Position numbers and translations under genes: made by a program. From GCA-002733465 sp039969155 (GTDB lineage: Bacteria > Pseudomonadota > Gammaproteobacteria > Enterobacterales > Kangiellaceae), in assembly GCA_039969155.1 (NCBI GenBank), contig JBDVOJ010000010.1, positions 25,621 to 89,620 of the forward strand: 64,000 bases of DNA. The letters run 5' to 3'. Under the pieces are notes generated by a model. The model was not told where the DNA came from. It worked only from the letters and a program-made list of their open reading frames with translations, and made no database searches. Shown here piece after piece: positions 28,210-35,777 of this stretch; position 1 is the first letter of the stretch; each line of letters opens with the position of its first letter.

Positions 28210-28238
28210 AAAAAAGCCGCGATAGTTCGCGGCTTTTA
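28210..28238 (-). terminator. Rho-independent terminator of clpX
   Basis: Minus strand: AAAAGCCGCGA, loop ACTA, TCGCGGCTTTT, then TT. It separates clpX from the lon promoter. The symmetry could also stop plus-strand transcripts. Confidence 0.88.
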
Positions 28239-28265
28239 GACTTTAAAATACATTAAAAATAAAGG

Positions 28266-29552
28266 CTATTCGGAAGCCGCTTTTTTATCTTGGCTTTCGT
28301 AGATTAATAACGGCTCAGATTCTCCATCTACCACAGCGGCATCAATTGCGACTTTAGTAACGCCTTCCATTGAGGGTAGGTCATACATGGTATCAAGTAA
28401 GACTTTCTCGAGAATCGACCTTAGCCCTCTAGCCCCCGTTTTACGCTCCATGCCTTTCTTGGCTACTGCTTTTAAAGCATCTTCTCTAAATTCTAAGCGA
28501 ACATCTTCCATTTCGAATAATTTAGAATACTGCTTGGTTAGAGAATTCTTAGGCTCAGTAAGTATTTTGACTAAAGACTCTTCATCTAACTCTTCTAAAG
28601 TAGCTACGACCGGTAAACGACCCACAAACTCAGGAATTAAACCGTATTTAACTAAATCATCAGGCTCGATTTCTTTAAATATTTCGCCCAAATTCTTACT
28701 GTCGTCCTTACTTCTAACTTTTGCCGAGAAACCAATTCCTGATTTTTCTGAACGATCGCGTATGATATTTTCCAAACCAGCAAATGCGCCACCACAAATA
28801 AACAGAATACTACTAGTATCAACTTGCAAAAACTCTTGTTGAGGGTGTTTTCTACCACCTTGCGGTGGAACTGACGCGACAGTACCTTCAATAAGCTTGA
28901 GTAGTGCTTGTTGAACACCTTCACCCGACACATCGCGAGTGATTGATGGATTATCGGCTTTCCTAGAAATCTTGTCGATCTCATCGATATAGACAATACC
29001 GTGTTGCGCTTTTTCGACGTCATAGTCACACTTTTGCAAAAGCTTCTGGATGATGTTTTCTACATCTTCACCAACATAACCCGCCTCAGTTAAGGTGGTC
29101 GCATCAGCAATAGTAAAAGGCACATCTAACATTCGAGCAAGTGTCTCTGCAAGTAAGGTTTTACCACTTCCCGTAGGACCTACTAGTAAAATATTACTTT
29201 TACCAAGCTCGACATCATCAGTTTTTACATCACTACCCGAACGCAAACGCTTGTAGTGGTTATAGACAGCAACCGACAGTACCCTTTTCGCCTTATCCTG
29301 ACCAATAACGTACTCGTTTAAATGCTCGTCAATTTCCCTTGGCGTTGGCAGCTTGTCTGACTTTTCTTGTTGGCTTATTTCTTGTATTTCTTCGCGAATG
29401 ATGTCATTACACAACTCGACACACTCATCACAAATAAAAACAGAAGGTCCGGCGATAAGTTTGCGAACTTCATGCTGGCTTTTGCCGCAAAAAGAGCAAT
29501 ACAACAGCTTACCGCTGTCTTCTCGTCCACCTGTTTTCTTCTTATCGCTCAT
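28266..29552 (-). CDS. clpX: ClpXP unfoldase subunit ClpX
   Basis: A 428-residue AAA+ unfoldase that delivers substrates to ClpP. N-terminal zinc-binding domain with Cys19, Cys22, Cys41 and Cys44, Walker A GPTGSGKT (125-132), Walker B IVYIDEIDK, and an IGF-type loop (SGIGFSAKV) that docks to ClpP. Length is that of E. coli ClpX (424). It follows clpP by 261 bases, a wider gap than in E. coli, so it may have its own promoter. Confidence 0.97.
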   Translation of the reverse strand: MSDKKKTGGREDSGKLLYCSFCGKSQHEVRKLIAGPSVFICDECVELCNDIIREEIQEISQQEKSDKLPTPREIDEHLNEYVIGQDKAKRVLSVAVYNHYKRLRSGSDVKTDDVELGKSNILLVGPTGSGKTLLAETLARMLDVPFTIADATTLTEAGYVGEDVENIIQKLLQKCDYDVEKAQHGIVYIDEIDKISRKADNPSITRDVSGEGVQQALLKLIEGTVASVPPQGGRKHPQQEFLQVDTSSILFICGGAFAGLENIIRDRSEKSGIGFSAKVRSKDDSKNLGEIFKEIEPDDLVKYGLIPEFVGRLPVVATLEELDEESLVKILTEPKNSLTKQYSKLFEMEDVRLEFREDALKAVAKKGMERKTGARGLRSILEKVLLDTMYDLPSMEGVTKVAIDAAVVDGESEPLLIYESQDKKAASE

Positions 29553-29813
29553 CTAAGTATCCTATTTCTACTTCGAATTCTAATTATCTTTACGTAATTG
29601 CTGCCTTATATGGACCACAGCTCACGAATTTTGATCCTTACCGCTAAGCTTAGACCTTTTAAACGCCGTTTGTCGATTTATTCTGCCGTCTTTAAGGCAA
29701 AAATGTGAATATTCCTGCAAATACCACAACAACTTTTGAAAAATTGCAACAATAACGCCTAGCCTGCTTAAATACTCGCCTTGCGAGGGTTAACCTGCCA
29801 ATATTCTAATCAA

Positions 29814-30428
29814 CTACTCTCGAGTATTTATAACCTTATCGACTAAACCATACTTAGCAGCTTCGTCGGCACTCATAAAGTTATCTCTATCAGTATCTTT
29901 TTCTAAGTCTTCCAATTTTCGACCGGTGTGATCAGCTAATATTTGGTTGAGGTTAGCTCGCATCTTTAATATTTCTTGTGCATGTATCTCAATGTCGGAT
30001 GCTTGTCCTTGATAACCACCAAGAGGCTGGTGGATCATAACCCGTGAATTAGGCAATGCAAATCGCTTGTCTTTGGCACCACCGGCTAACAAAAATGCTC
30101 CCATACTTGCAGCTTGCCCGATACAAAGCGTAGTAACATCTGGCTTAATAAATTGCATAGTATCGTAAATCGCCATCCCCGCAGTCACTGAACCACCTGG
30201 AGAGTTAATATATAATGAAATATCCTTATCAGGGTTTTCAGACTCTAAAAAGAGCATTTGCGCAACAATGAGGTTTGCCATGTGGTCTTCCACCTGACCG
30301 ACCATAAAAATGACCCGTTCTTTCAACAGACGAGAGTATATATCGTAAGAACGCTCTCCTTTGGCTGTTTGTTCAACTACCATTGGAACAAGCCCAAGCG
30401 CCATTTCATCAGTTTTCGAGTTTATCAT
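29814..30428 (-). CDS. clpP: ATP-dependent Clp protease proteolytic subunit ClpP
   Basis: A 204-residue serine protease that forms the tetradecameric chamber used by ClpX. The catalytic triad is intact: Ser108 in QAASMGAF, His133 in MIHQPLGG and Asp182. Length matches E. coli ClpP (207), with a short N-terminal propeptide. A heat-shock-like promoter lies upstream inside a dyad structure. A weak hairpin (CTCGC/GCGAG at 29775-29787) follows the stop. Confidence 0.97.
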   Translation of the reverse strand: MINSKTDEMALGLVPMVVEQTAKGERSYDIYSRLLKERVIFMVGQVEDHMANLIVAQMLFLESENPDKDISLYINSPGGSVTAGMAIYDTMQFIKPDVTTLCIGQAASMGAFLLAGGAKDKRFALPNSRVMIHQPLGGYQGQASDIEIHAQEILKMRANLNQILADHTGRKLEDLEKDTDRDNFMSADEAAKYGLVDKVINTRE

Positions 30429-30538
30429 TATAATTTAGAGTCCTATCTTAGTAATTTGGATTATTCAGCTTTCTCTCAAAGTGACTGAAACCAACAAAGA
30501 AGTGAGTGTTTGATTAATATAAATTCCTGAGTCAGACG

Positions 30539-30607
30539 AAAAAACCCAGTCACAAAACCATTATAGCTAACTTATGGGTAAACTATAATAATTTCAAGAC
30601 TGGGTTT
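30539..30607 (-). terminator. Long-loop dyad: probable tig terminator overlapping the clpP promoter
   Basis: Ten-bp arms AAACCCAGTC (30542-30551) and GACTGGGTTT (30598-30607) enclose 46 bases and, on the tig strand, end in TTTTTT. Inside is a second 7-bp dyad, ATTATAG (30560-30566) and CTATAAT (30583-30589). The structure can end tig transcripts, but its loop also contains the clpP promoter. Confidence 0.55.
30572..30598 (-). promoter_or_regulatory. Heat-shock-like promoter of clpP
   Basis: The minus strand reads CTTGAAA (perfect sigma32 -35), 12 bases, then ACCCATAA (6 of 8 against CCCCATnT). The spacer is one or two bases short. A TATAAT about 10 bases further downstream could serve sigma70. 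Confidence 0.5.
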
Positions 30608-30653
30608 GTGGTTATCTTCAAGAATTCTTGTCGACAAGTATTTTAATCAGCTT

Positions 30654-31997
30654 CTATTCCTTTTCTTCCGATTCGGATGCACTTACATCAGCCGATTCAT
30701 CATCCTTTTTCGGATTCATCAACTCATCAAACGACATCTCAACTTCAGATACCTTCGCTTCAGCCTCAACTAATTCTATCACTGAGTCTTCAAGAACAAG
30801 TTGCTCTACTTCATTTAACCGATTTTCATCTGAAAGATAGTAGTTTATTACTTCTTCTGGCTGCTCATACACAGAAGCTAACTCGTCTAGCTTTGCTTTT
30901 ACCTTATCTTTATCAGCCGATATTTTATGCTGCTTTATGATTTCACTCACCACTAAACCTAATTTCACTCTTCTCGATGCTTTTTCTTCGAATAGTTCAT
31001 TAGGAAGATCAGGTAGATTAGCCGCATTAGCGCCAAATTGCTGCAATGCTTGTTGCTTCTGATGACCGATTTCTTGTTCTACCATCGCTTTTGGCATATC
31101 AAAGCTATGCGCTTCAATCAACGCATCCATAACTTGTTGTTTAACTTTGGAATTCACTACTTGTGATAACTCTCGCTCCATGTTCTTTTTAATGTCACTC
31201 TTCATTGTCGCAATGCTTGCGTCTTCGATGCCTAATTTTTCAGCTAACTCGCCGAGTTTTAAGGCTTCTTTCTTATTGACACTGTGTACAGTTGTTTTGA
31301 AAACAGCATCTTTTCCAGCAACATCTTTGTTTTGGTAATCTTCAGGGAAAGTCACTTTAAGATCTAATTCATCACCCGCTTTAGTACCTTCCAATTGCTC
31401 CTCAAACCCTGGAATCATCTGGCCTTGACCAATCACTAATTCAAAGTTATCCGCTTTACCACCATTAAATTCTTCGCCATCTATGGTTCCGACAAAATCA
31501 ATCACAACTTGATCATCAGTTTTTGCTTTACGCTTTACAGGAACCCAATTGGCTTGTTGCTCACGAAGGGTGTCTAACATTTTGGTTAAATCTTCATCGG
31601 CAACACTGGCTTTAGCTTTTTCAATCTCTATTTTTGCGAAATCTTGTAGTTCTATTTCAGGGTAAACATCAAAAGTCGCAACAAATTCCAAGTCGCTGCC
31701 TTCTTTCATAGAAATAGGTTCGATTTTTGGAGGCCCAGCAGGCTGCAGTTTCTCTTGCATTACAGCTTCATAGAAAGATCGTTGCATAACATCTGAAATA
31801 ACGTCTTGCCTTACATGCTCACCGTAACGCTTTTTGATGACATTCAAAGGAATTTTGCCTGGTCTAAAGCCGTTCATTCTTTGAGTTTTTGCCAATTCTT
31901 TCATTTTGGCTAAGGCCACGTCGTCGATTTTTTTAGCTTCAACGGCAACGGTCAACTTACGCTCAAGACCCGATGTGGTTTCAACAGAAACTTGCAT
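30654..31997 (-). CDS. tig: Trigger factor
   Basis: A 447-residue ribosome-bound chaperone and prolyl isomerase. The N-terminal domain holds the ribosome-binding loop GFRPGKIPLNVI (residues 44-55, the FRxGxxP signature), then an FKBP-type PPIase domain (about 158-245, VVIDFVGTIDGEEFNGG) and a helical C-terminal chaperone domain, ending in an acidic tail. Length compares with 432 in E. coli. It precedes clpP and clpX on the same strand and follows the tRNA operon. Confidence 0.97.
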   Translation of the reverse strand: MQVSVETTSGLERKLTVAVEAKKIDDVALAKMKELAKTQRMNGFRPGKIPLNVIKKRYGEHVRQDVISDVMQRSFYEAVMQEKLQPAGPPKIEPISMKEGSDLEFVATFDVYPEIELQDFAKIEIEKAKASVADEDLTKMLDTLREQQANWVPVKRKAKTDDQVVIDFVGTIDGEEFNGGKADNFELVIGQGQMIPGFEEQLEGTKAGDELDLKVTFPEDYQNKDVAGKDAVFKTTVHSVNKKEALKLGELAEKLGIEDASIATMKSDIKKNMERELSQVVNSKVKQQVMDALIEAHSFDMPKAMVEQEIGHQKQQALQQFGANAANLPDLPNELFEEKASRRVKLGLVVSEIIKQHKISADKDKVKAKLDELASVYEQPEEVINYYLSDENRLNEVEQLVLEDSVIELVEAEAKVSEVEMSFDELMNPKKDDESADVSASESEEKE

Positions 31998-32304
31998 GTG
32001 TATGCTCCAACTTGGATTTCAACAATTTTATTTGAGATAACTGTCAGCACTTATTAATGGTGCAACAAATAACTCAAATGCTCATTGGCGACTCACGACA
32101 AATTAATTAATTTGTTTATTGAATCGACAAAGATAGTTTAATTAATTTTTGGATTACGACTTAAGAAGGAAGGTTGACGCTGTTAAAGAGAGCTTTAAGT
32201 CGTTTTAAATGGCTAGCAGCAAACTCAGGCAACCACCTACCGGCTTGAGCCAGAAATCAGTATAAGCGCTGAATCTAATCTGCGACTTATATTATAGTTA
32301 CAAA
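31998..32304. other. Upstream region of tig with an 18-bp palindrome
   Basis: About 307 bases between tRNA-Leu and tig. The main feature is a perfect 18-bp palindrome, ACAAATTAATTAATTTGT at 32098-32115, about 100 bases before the tig start, which could be a repressor site. I found no clear -35/-10 pair and no gene. Confidence 0.5.
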
Positions 32305-32389
<85 letters not shown>

Positions 32390-32437
32390 ACTGTATTGTA
32401 ACTACTCGTCTGTTTTTTAACTAAAAACAGCAAAAAT

Positions 32438-32514
32438 TGGGGTGGACGAAGGGGTTTGAACCCTCGACAACCGGAATCACAATCCGGGGCTCTACCAACT
32501 GAGCTACGCCCACC
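32438..32514 (-). tRNA. tRNA-His (GTG)
   Basis: Anticodon loop ATTGTGA gives GTG; acceptor GTGGGCG pairs with CGTCCAC, one G-T pair. The extra G(-1) at 32514 opposite discriminator C is the histidine identity element. CCA is encoded. Confidence 0.96.
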
Positions 32515-32623
32515 ATCATTCCGTACTAAGAAGAAATGGTCTCACAGGCAACTGAAAAGTTCAATTACTGCATGCTATATCTTCTTTCAATAAGAAACTA
32601 TTAACGTTTCTCTAGGACACCTA

Positions 32624-32700
32624 TGGCGCGCCCGGCAGGATTCGAACCTGCTACCCTCGGCTTAGAAGGCCGATGCTCTATCCAGATGAGCTACGGGCGC
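32624..32700 (-). tRNA. tRNA-Arg (TCT)
   Basis: A 77-base cloverleaf with acceptor GCGCCCG / CGGGCGC, anticodon loop CTTCTAA giving TCT, and encoded CCA. Confidence 0.96.
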
Positions 32701-32750
32701 ATCGTTTCATAGTAACCCCGCACCTAACTTCCAATGGAAATTAAGTAATT

Positions 32751-32827
32751 TGGTCGGGGAAGAGGGATTCGAACCCCCGACATCCTGCACCCAAAGCAGG
32801 CGCGCTACCAGACTGCGCTATTCCCCG
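32751..32827 (-). tRNA. tRNA-Pro (TGG)
   Basis: A 77-base cloverleaf with acceptor CGGGGAA / TTCCCCG, anticodon loop TTTGGGT giving TGG, and encoded CCA. It is first in the operon, nearest the promoter. Confidence 0.96.
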
Positions 32828-32865
32828 ACACATCAAACAAAGTCTCCTCTGCTTGAGAGCGCGGA

Positions 32866-32894
32866 ATAATACTGATTTAACTCCTGCAGGTCAA
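32866..32894 (-). promoter_or_regulatory. Promoter of the Pro-Arg-His-Leu tRNA operon
   Basis: Minus-strand TTGACC, 17-base spacer, TATTAT, followed by a GC-rich discriminator (CCGCGC) typical of stringently controlled stable-RNA promoters. It lies about 40 bases before tRNA-Pro. Confidence 0.8.
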
Positions 32895-33096
32895 CAAAGA
32901 AAATAGATTAAAATCAAAAATAATTTAGTGAATTACTGTTTGCTGATTCAATTGCATCTGAAGTGCTCAAATTTCGGTCATCATTGGTGATAAAAGCTGA
33001 TTCAATTTGAATTTATACGCTAATTTACTTGGCTAAATGGTTCACAATTGAGAAAATAGCGACCAATTATCTTTTCTTAAAGAACCAAACAGTCTT

Positions 33097-33948
33097 ATGA
33101 CCGCAAAATTAATTGACGGCGTTAAAATCTCAGCTGAATTTCGCCAGCGGATAAAATCGAAAGTAGAACAACGAGTTGCTGAAGGTAAACGCAGGCCAGG
33201 CCTTTCGGTTATCTTAGTTGGAGAGGATCCCGCTTCGAGTGTCTACGTCGGTAAAAAAGTCAAAGCCTGTGAAGAAGTTGGATTTCAATCTCAAAAAATA
33301 GTCTTCGAAAAAGATATTAGTCAAACCCGTTTAGAACAGGAGATTGATAAACTTAACGCTGACGATAGCGTTGACGGCATTTTGGTTCAGCTACCTCTGC
33401 CGGATCAACTTGATGTTAGCCTTATCTTGGAACGTATCGAACCTTCGAAAGATGTAGATTGTTTTCATCCTTATAATGTCGGGCGATTAATGCAAAGGAT
33501 CCCGAGATTAAGACCGTGCACACCTTATGGTGTAATGTTGATGCTCGAAAACATTAGAATTGATGTTAAGGGACTAAATTGTTGCGTTGTCGGTGCAAGT
33601 AATATTGTTGGGCGTCCAATGGCAATGGAATTACTCCTCGCTGGCGCGACGGTTACTGTTTGCCATAAGTTTACTAAGAACTTACCAGAGCTAATTTCGC
33701 AGATGGATCTAGTCGTCGTTGGGGTCGGAAAACCTAACTTAGTGAAGGGCGATTGGATTAAACAAGGTGCGATTGTTATTGATGTGGGGATCAACCGCTT
33801 AGAAAGTGGGAAATTGGTAGGCGACATAGAGTTTGAAGCTGCCAAGCAAAAAGCTTCGTGGATTACGCCAGTCCCTGGTGGAGTCGGCCCTATGACGGTA
33901 GCGACTCTGATGCATAATACTTTGTTTGCTTGTGAACAAAGTGATTAA
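33097..33948 (+). CDS. folD: Bifunctional methylene-THF dehydrogenase/cyclohydrolase FolD
   Basis: A 283-residue enzyme that oxidises 5,10-methylene-THF with NADP and hydrolyses the product to 10-formyl-THF for one-carbon metabolism. The YVGKK motif holds Tyr50 and the catalytic Lys54; GILVQLPLP and the NADP-binding GASNIVGRPMA segment (about 166-176) follow, then PVPGGVGPMT near the end. Length matches E. coli (288). It is alone on the plus strand here, divergent from the tRNA operon. The ribosome binding site is weak. Confidence 0.97.
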   Translation: MTAKLIDGVKISAEFRQRIKSKVEQRVAEGKRRPGLSVILVGEDPASSVYVGKKVKACEEVGFQSQKIVFEKDISQTRLEQEIDKLNADDSVDGILVQLPLPDQLDVSLILERIEPSKDVDCFHPYNVGRLMQRIPRLRPCTPYGVMLMLENIRIDVKGLNCCVVGASNIVGRPMAMELLLAGATVTVCHKFTKNLPELISQMDLVVVGVGKPNLVKGDWIKQGAIVIDVGINRLESGKLVGDIEFEAAKQKASWITPVPGGVGPMTVATLMHNTLFACEQSD

Positions 33949-33951
33949 AGC

Positions 33952-33976
33952 AAAAAGCCGCGTTATGCGGCTTTTT
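33952..33976. terminator. Bidirectional terminator between folD and mreB
   Basis: Perfect 10-bp stem AAAAAGCCGC / GCGGCTTTTT with loop GTTAT, carrying a T-run on both strands; it serves convergent folD and mreB. It indicates that mreB is transcribed alone. Confidence 0.92.
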
Positions 33977-34009
33977 GTTATCAACTAAATTTTAGAATTT
34001 ATTAGGCTA

Positions 34010-35053
34010 CTAGCTTTGCCAGAATAAATCCCCACCATGATCTTCAATTGTCTCGAGAACTTTCCCGCCACCTCTAGCTACACAAGTTAACGGGTCTTGT
34101 GCGACAATCACGGGTAAACCAGTCTCTTCCATAAATAGTCGGTCTAGATCTTTAATCAATGCACCGCCTCCAGTCAATACCATTCCTCGCTCAGAGATAT
34201 CAGCGGCTAATTCGGGTGGTGATTGCTCTAAAACCGAACGCACCGCTCGAATCATTCCTGCTAAGGGATCTTGAAGGGCTTCTAAAATTTCATTACTATT
34301 AATTGTAAATTTTCGCGGCACACCTTCGGCTAAGTTTCGACCACGCACGTCTATTTCCATAACATCGGTGCTTGGGAATGCGGTGCCAATTTCGTGCTTG
34401 ATTCGCTCGGCCGTCGATTCGCCAATCACCGTACCGTAATTTCGACGGACATAATCAATAATCGCGTCGTCAAAGCGATCGCCACCAATTCGAACTGAAT
34501 CAGAAGAAACCACGCCATTAAGCGATAAAATAGCAATTTCAGTCGTTCCACCACCAATATCAACGACCATAGAACCACGAGCCTCTCCGACAGGTAGCCC
34601 AGCTCCAACAGCCGCCGCTACGGGTTCTTCAATAAGGTATACATCTCTCGCACCAGCACCATAGGCTGATTCCTTTATTGCTCTTCTTTCAACTTGAGTA
34701 GAGCCACACGGTACACAAATTAAAACTCGAGGACTTGGACGCATGAAAAAGCTGGAATCATGGACTTTCCGAATAAATTCTTGCAACATTTTTTCGGTGA
34801 CTTCAAAGTCTGCGATTACGCCATCTTTAAGAGGTCGAATTGCAGTTATATTACCAGGGGTACGACCAAGCATGGCTTTGGCATCCGCACCAACAGCTGC
34901 AATTGACTTATTTCCGCCTCGCTCATGACGAATTGCCACAACAGACGGCTCATTAAGCACAATCCCCTGCTCTCGCATATAAACTAATGTATTAGCAGTA
35001 CCTAAATCGATGGAAAGATCGGCCGAAAATAGCCCTCTGATTTTATTAAACAT
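34010..35053 (-). CDS. mreB: Rod shape-determining protein MreB
   Basis: A 347-residue bacterial actin that organises lateral wall synthesis. Actin-fold nucleotide motifs are visible: SIDLGTANTLVY (phosphate 1, residues 14-25), VVDIGGGTTEIAIL (phosphate 2) and LTGGGALIKDLD (adenosine). Length equals E. coli MreB (347). mreC and mreD, which usually follow directly, are absent: a terminator and folD lie downstream instead. Confidence 0.96.
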   Translation of the reverse strand: MFNKIRGLFSADLSIDLGTANTLVYMREQGIVLNEPSVVAIRHERGGNKSIAAVGADAKAMLGRTPGNITAIRPLKDGVIADFEVTEKMLQEFIRKVHDSSFFMRPSPRVLICVPCGSTQVERRAIKESAYGAGARDVYLIEEPVAAAVGAGLPVGEARGSMVVDIGGGTTEIAILSLNGVVSSDSVRIGGDRFDDAIIDYVRRNYGTVIGESTAERIKHEIGTAFPSTDVMEIDVRGRNLAEGVPRKFTINSNEILEALQDPLAGMIRAVRSVLEQSPPELAADISERGMVLTGGGALIKDLDRLFMEETGLPVIVAQDPLTCVARGGGKVLETIEDHGGDLFWQS

Positions 35054-35261
35054 ATTAAGCTTCTTATTTCCTGTTGCTTTTATTCTTCAATTATCGCTTA
35101 CTTCGTGTTTAAACAGAAGTAGTTGCAATTTATTTATTGCATTTTGCTGTTATTTTGTAGAGTTTATTGCATAAGATACACATAACCTAACTTTAAAGTA
35201 GATTTCCTTAACTACAATTAGTTCAGCCTTTGTTACTAAAATAATCAAGATTAAAATAATT

Positions 35262-35756
35262 ATGATCAAGTTTACCGAATTACATCCTGAAAATGCCAAA
35301 CGTCTGTCGGATTTAGCTAAGCCGATTTGGCAAGAACACTACACTCCTATCATCGGAGCGAAACAAGTAAGCTATATGCTAGACAAGTTTCAGAGCGAAT
35401 CGGCTATTTTGCAACAGCTCACGCAGGGCTACCGCTACTTTGAAGTCTACAGTTCTGAAAAGTTAATGGGGTATTTTTCGGTTCAACTAAGAGACTCTAA
35501 CAGTTTTTTTATCAGTAAGTTTTACTTGGCCAATCACGCACGTGGCAAAAAACTTGGCTCAGCGATGCTTGAGCATATAAAACAGCTGGCTTTAAAAGCA
35601 GGCTGCAAGCACCTTGATTTAACGGTTAACAAATACAATCCAGCCTATCAAATCTACCTGAAGCTTGGTTTTGTCAATATAGGTTCAGTAGAGTTTGATA
35701 TTGGTGGTGGTTATATTATGGATGACTATTTAATGAGGAAAGAGCTGAACGGCTAA
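35262..35756 (+). CDS. GNAT family N-acetyltransferase
   Basis: A 164-residue acetyl-CoA-dependent acetyltransferase. The acetyl-CoA loop appears as HARGKKLGSAML (about 98-109, the R/QxxGxG/A motif), followed by LDLTVNKYNPAYQIYLKLGF, the usual GNAT motif B. The substrate is unknown; small molecules or protein N-termini are both possible. No strong ribosome binding site was seen. It is flanked by divergent mreB and convergent dnaE. Confidence 0.85.
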   Translation: MIKFTELHPENAKRLSDLAKPIWQEHYTPIIGAKQVSYMLDKFQSESAILQQLTQGYRYFEVYSSEKLMGYFSVQLRDSNSFFISKFYLANHARGKKLGSAMLEHIKQLALKAGCKHLDLTVNKYNPAYQIYLKLGFVNIGSVEFDIGGGYIMDDYLMRKELNG

Positions 35757-35777
35757 CAGGGCGTCATAAAATCTAAA

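Noticed and set aside
29774..29826. tRNA-like stretch after clpP sharing short words with tRNA-Asp (TTAGAATA, GTAGTT) and tRNA-Val (CTCGCCTTG)
   Set aside because: No cloverleaf can be closed and no acceptor stem or CCA is present; part of it is the clpP end. A degraded tRNA relic is possible but not supported.
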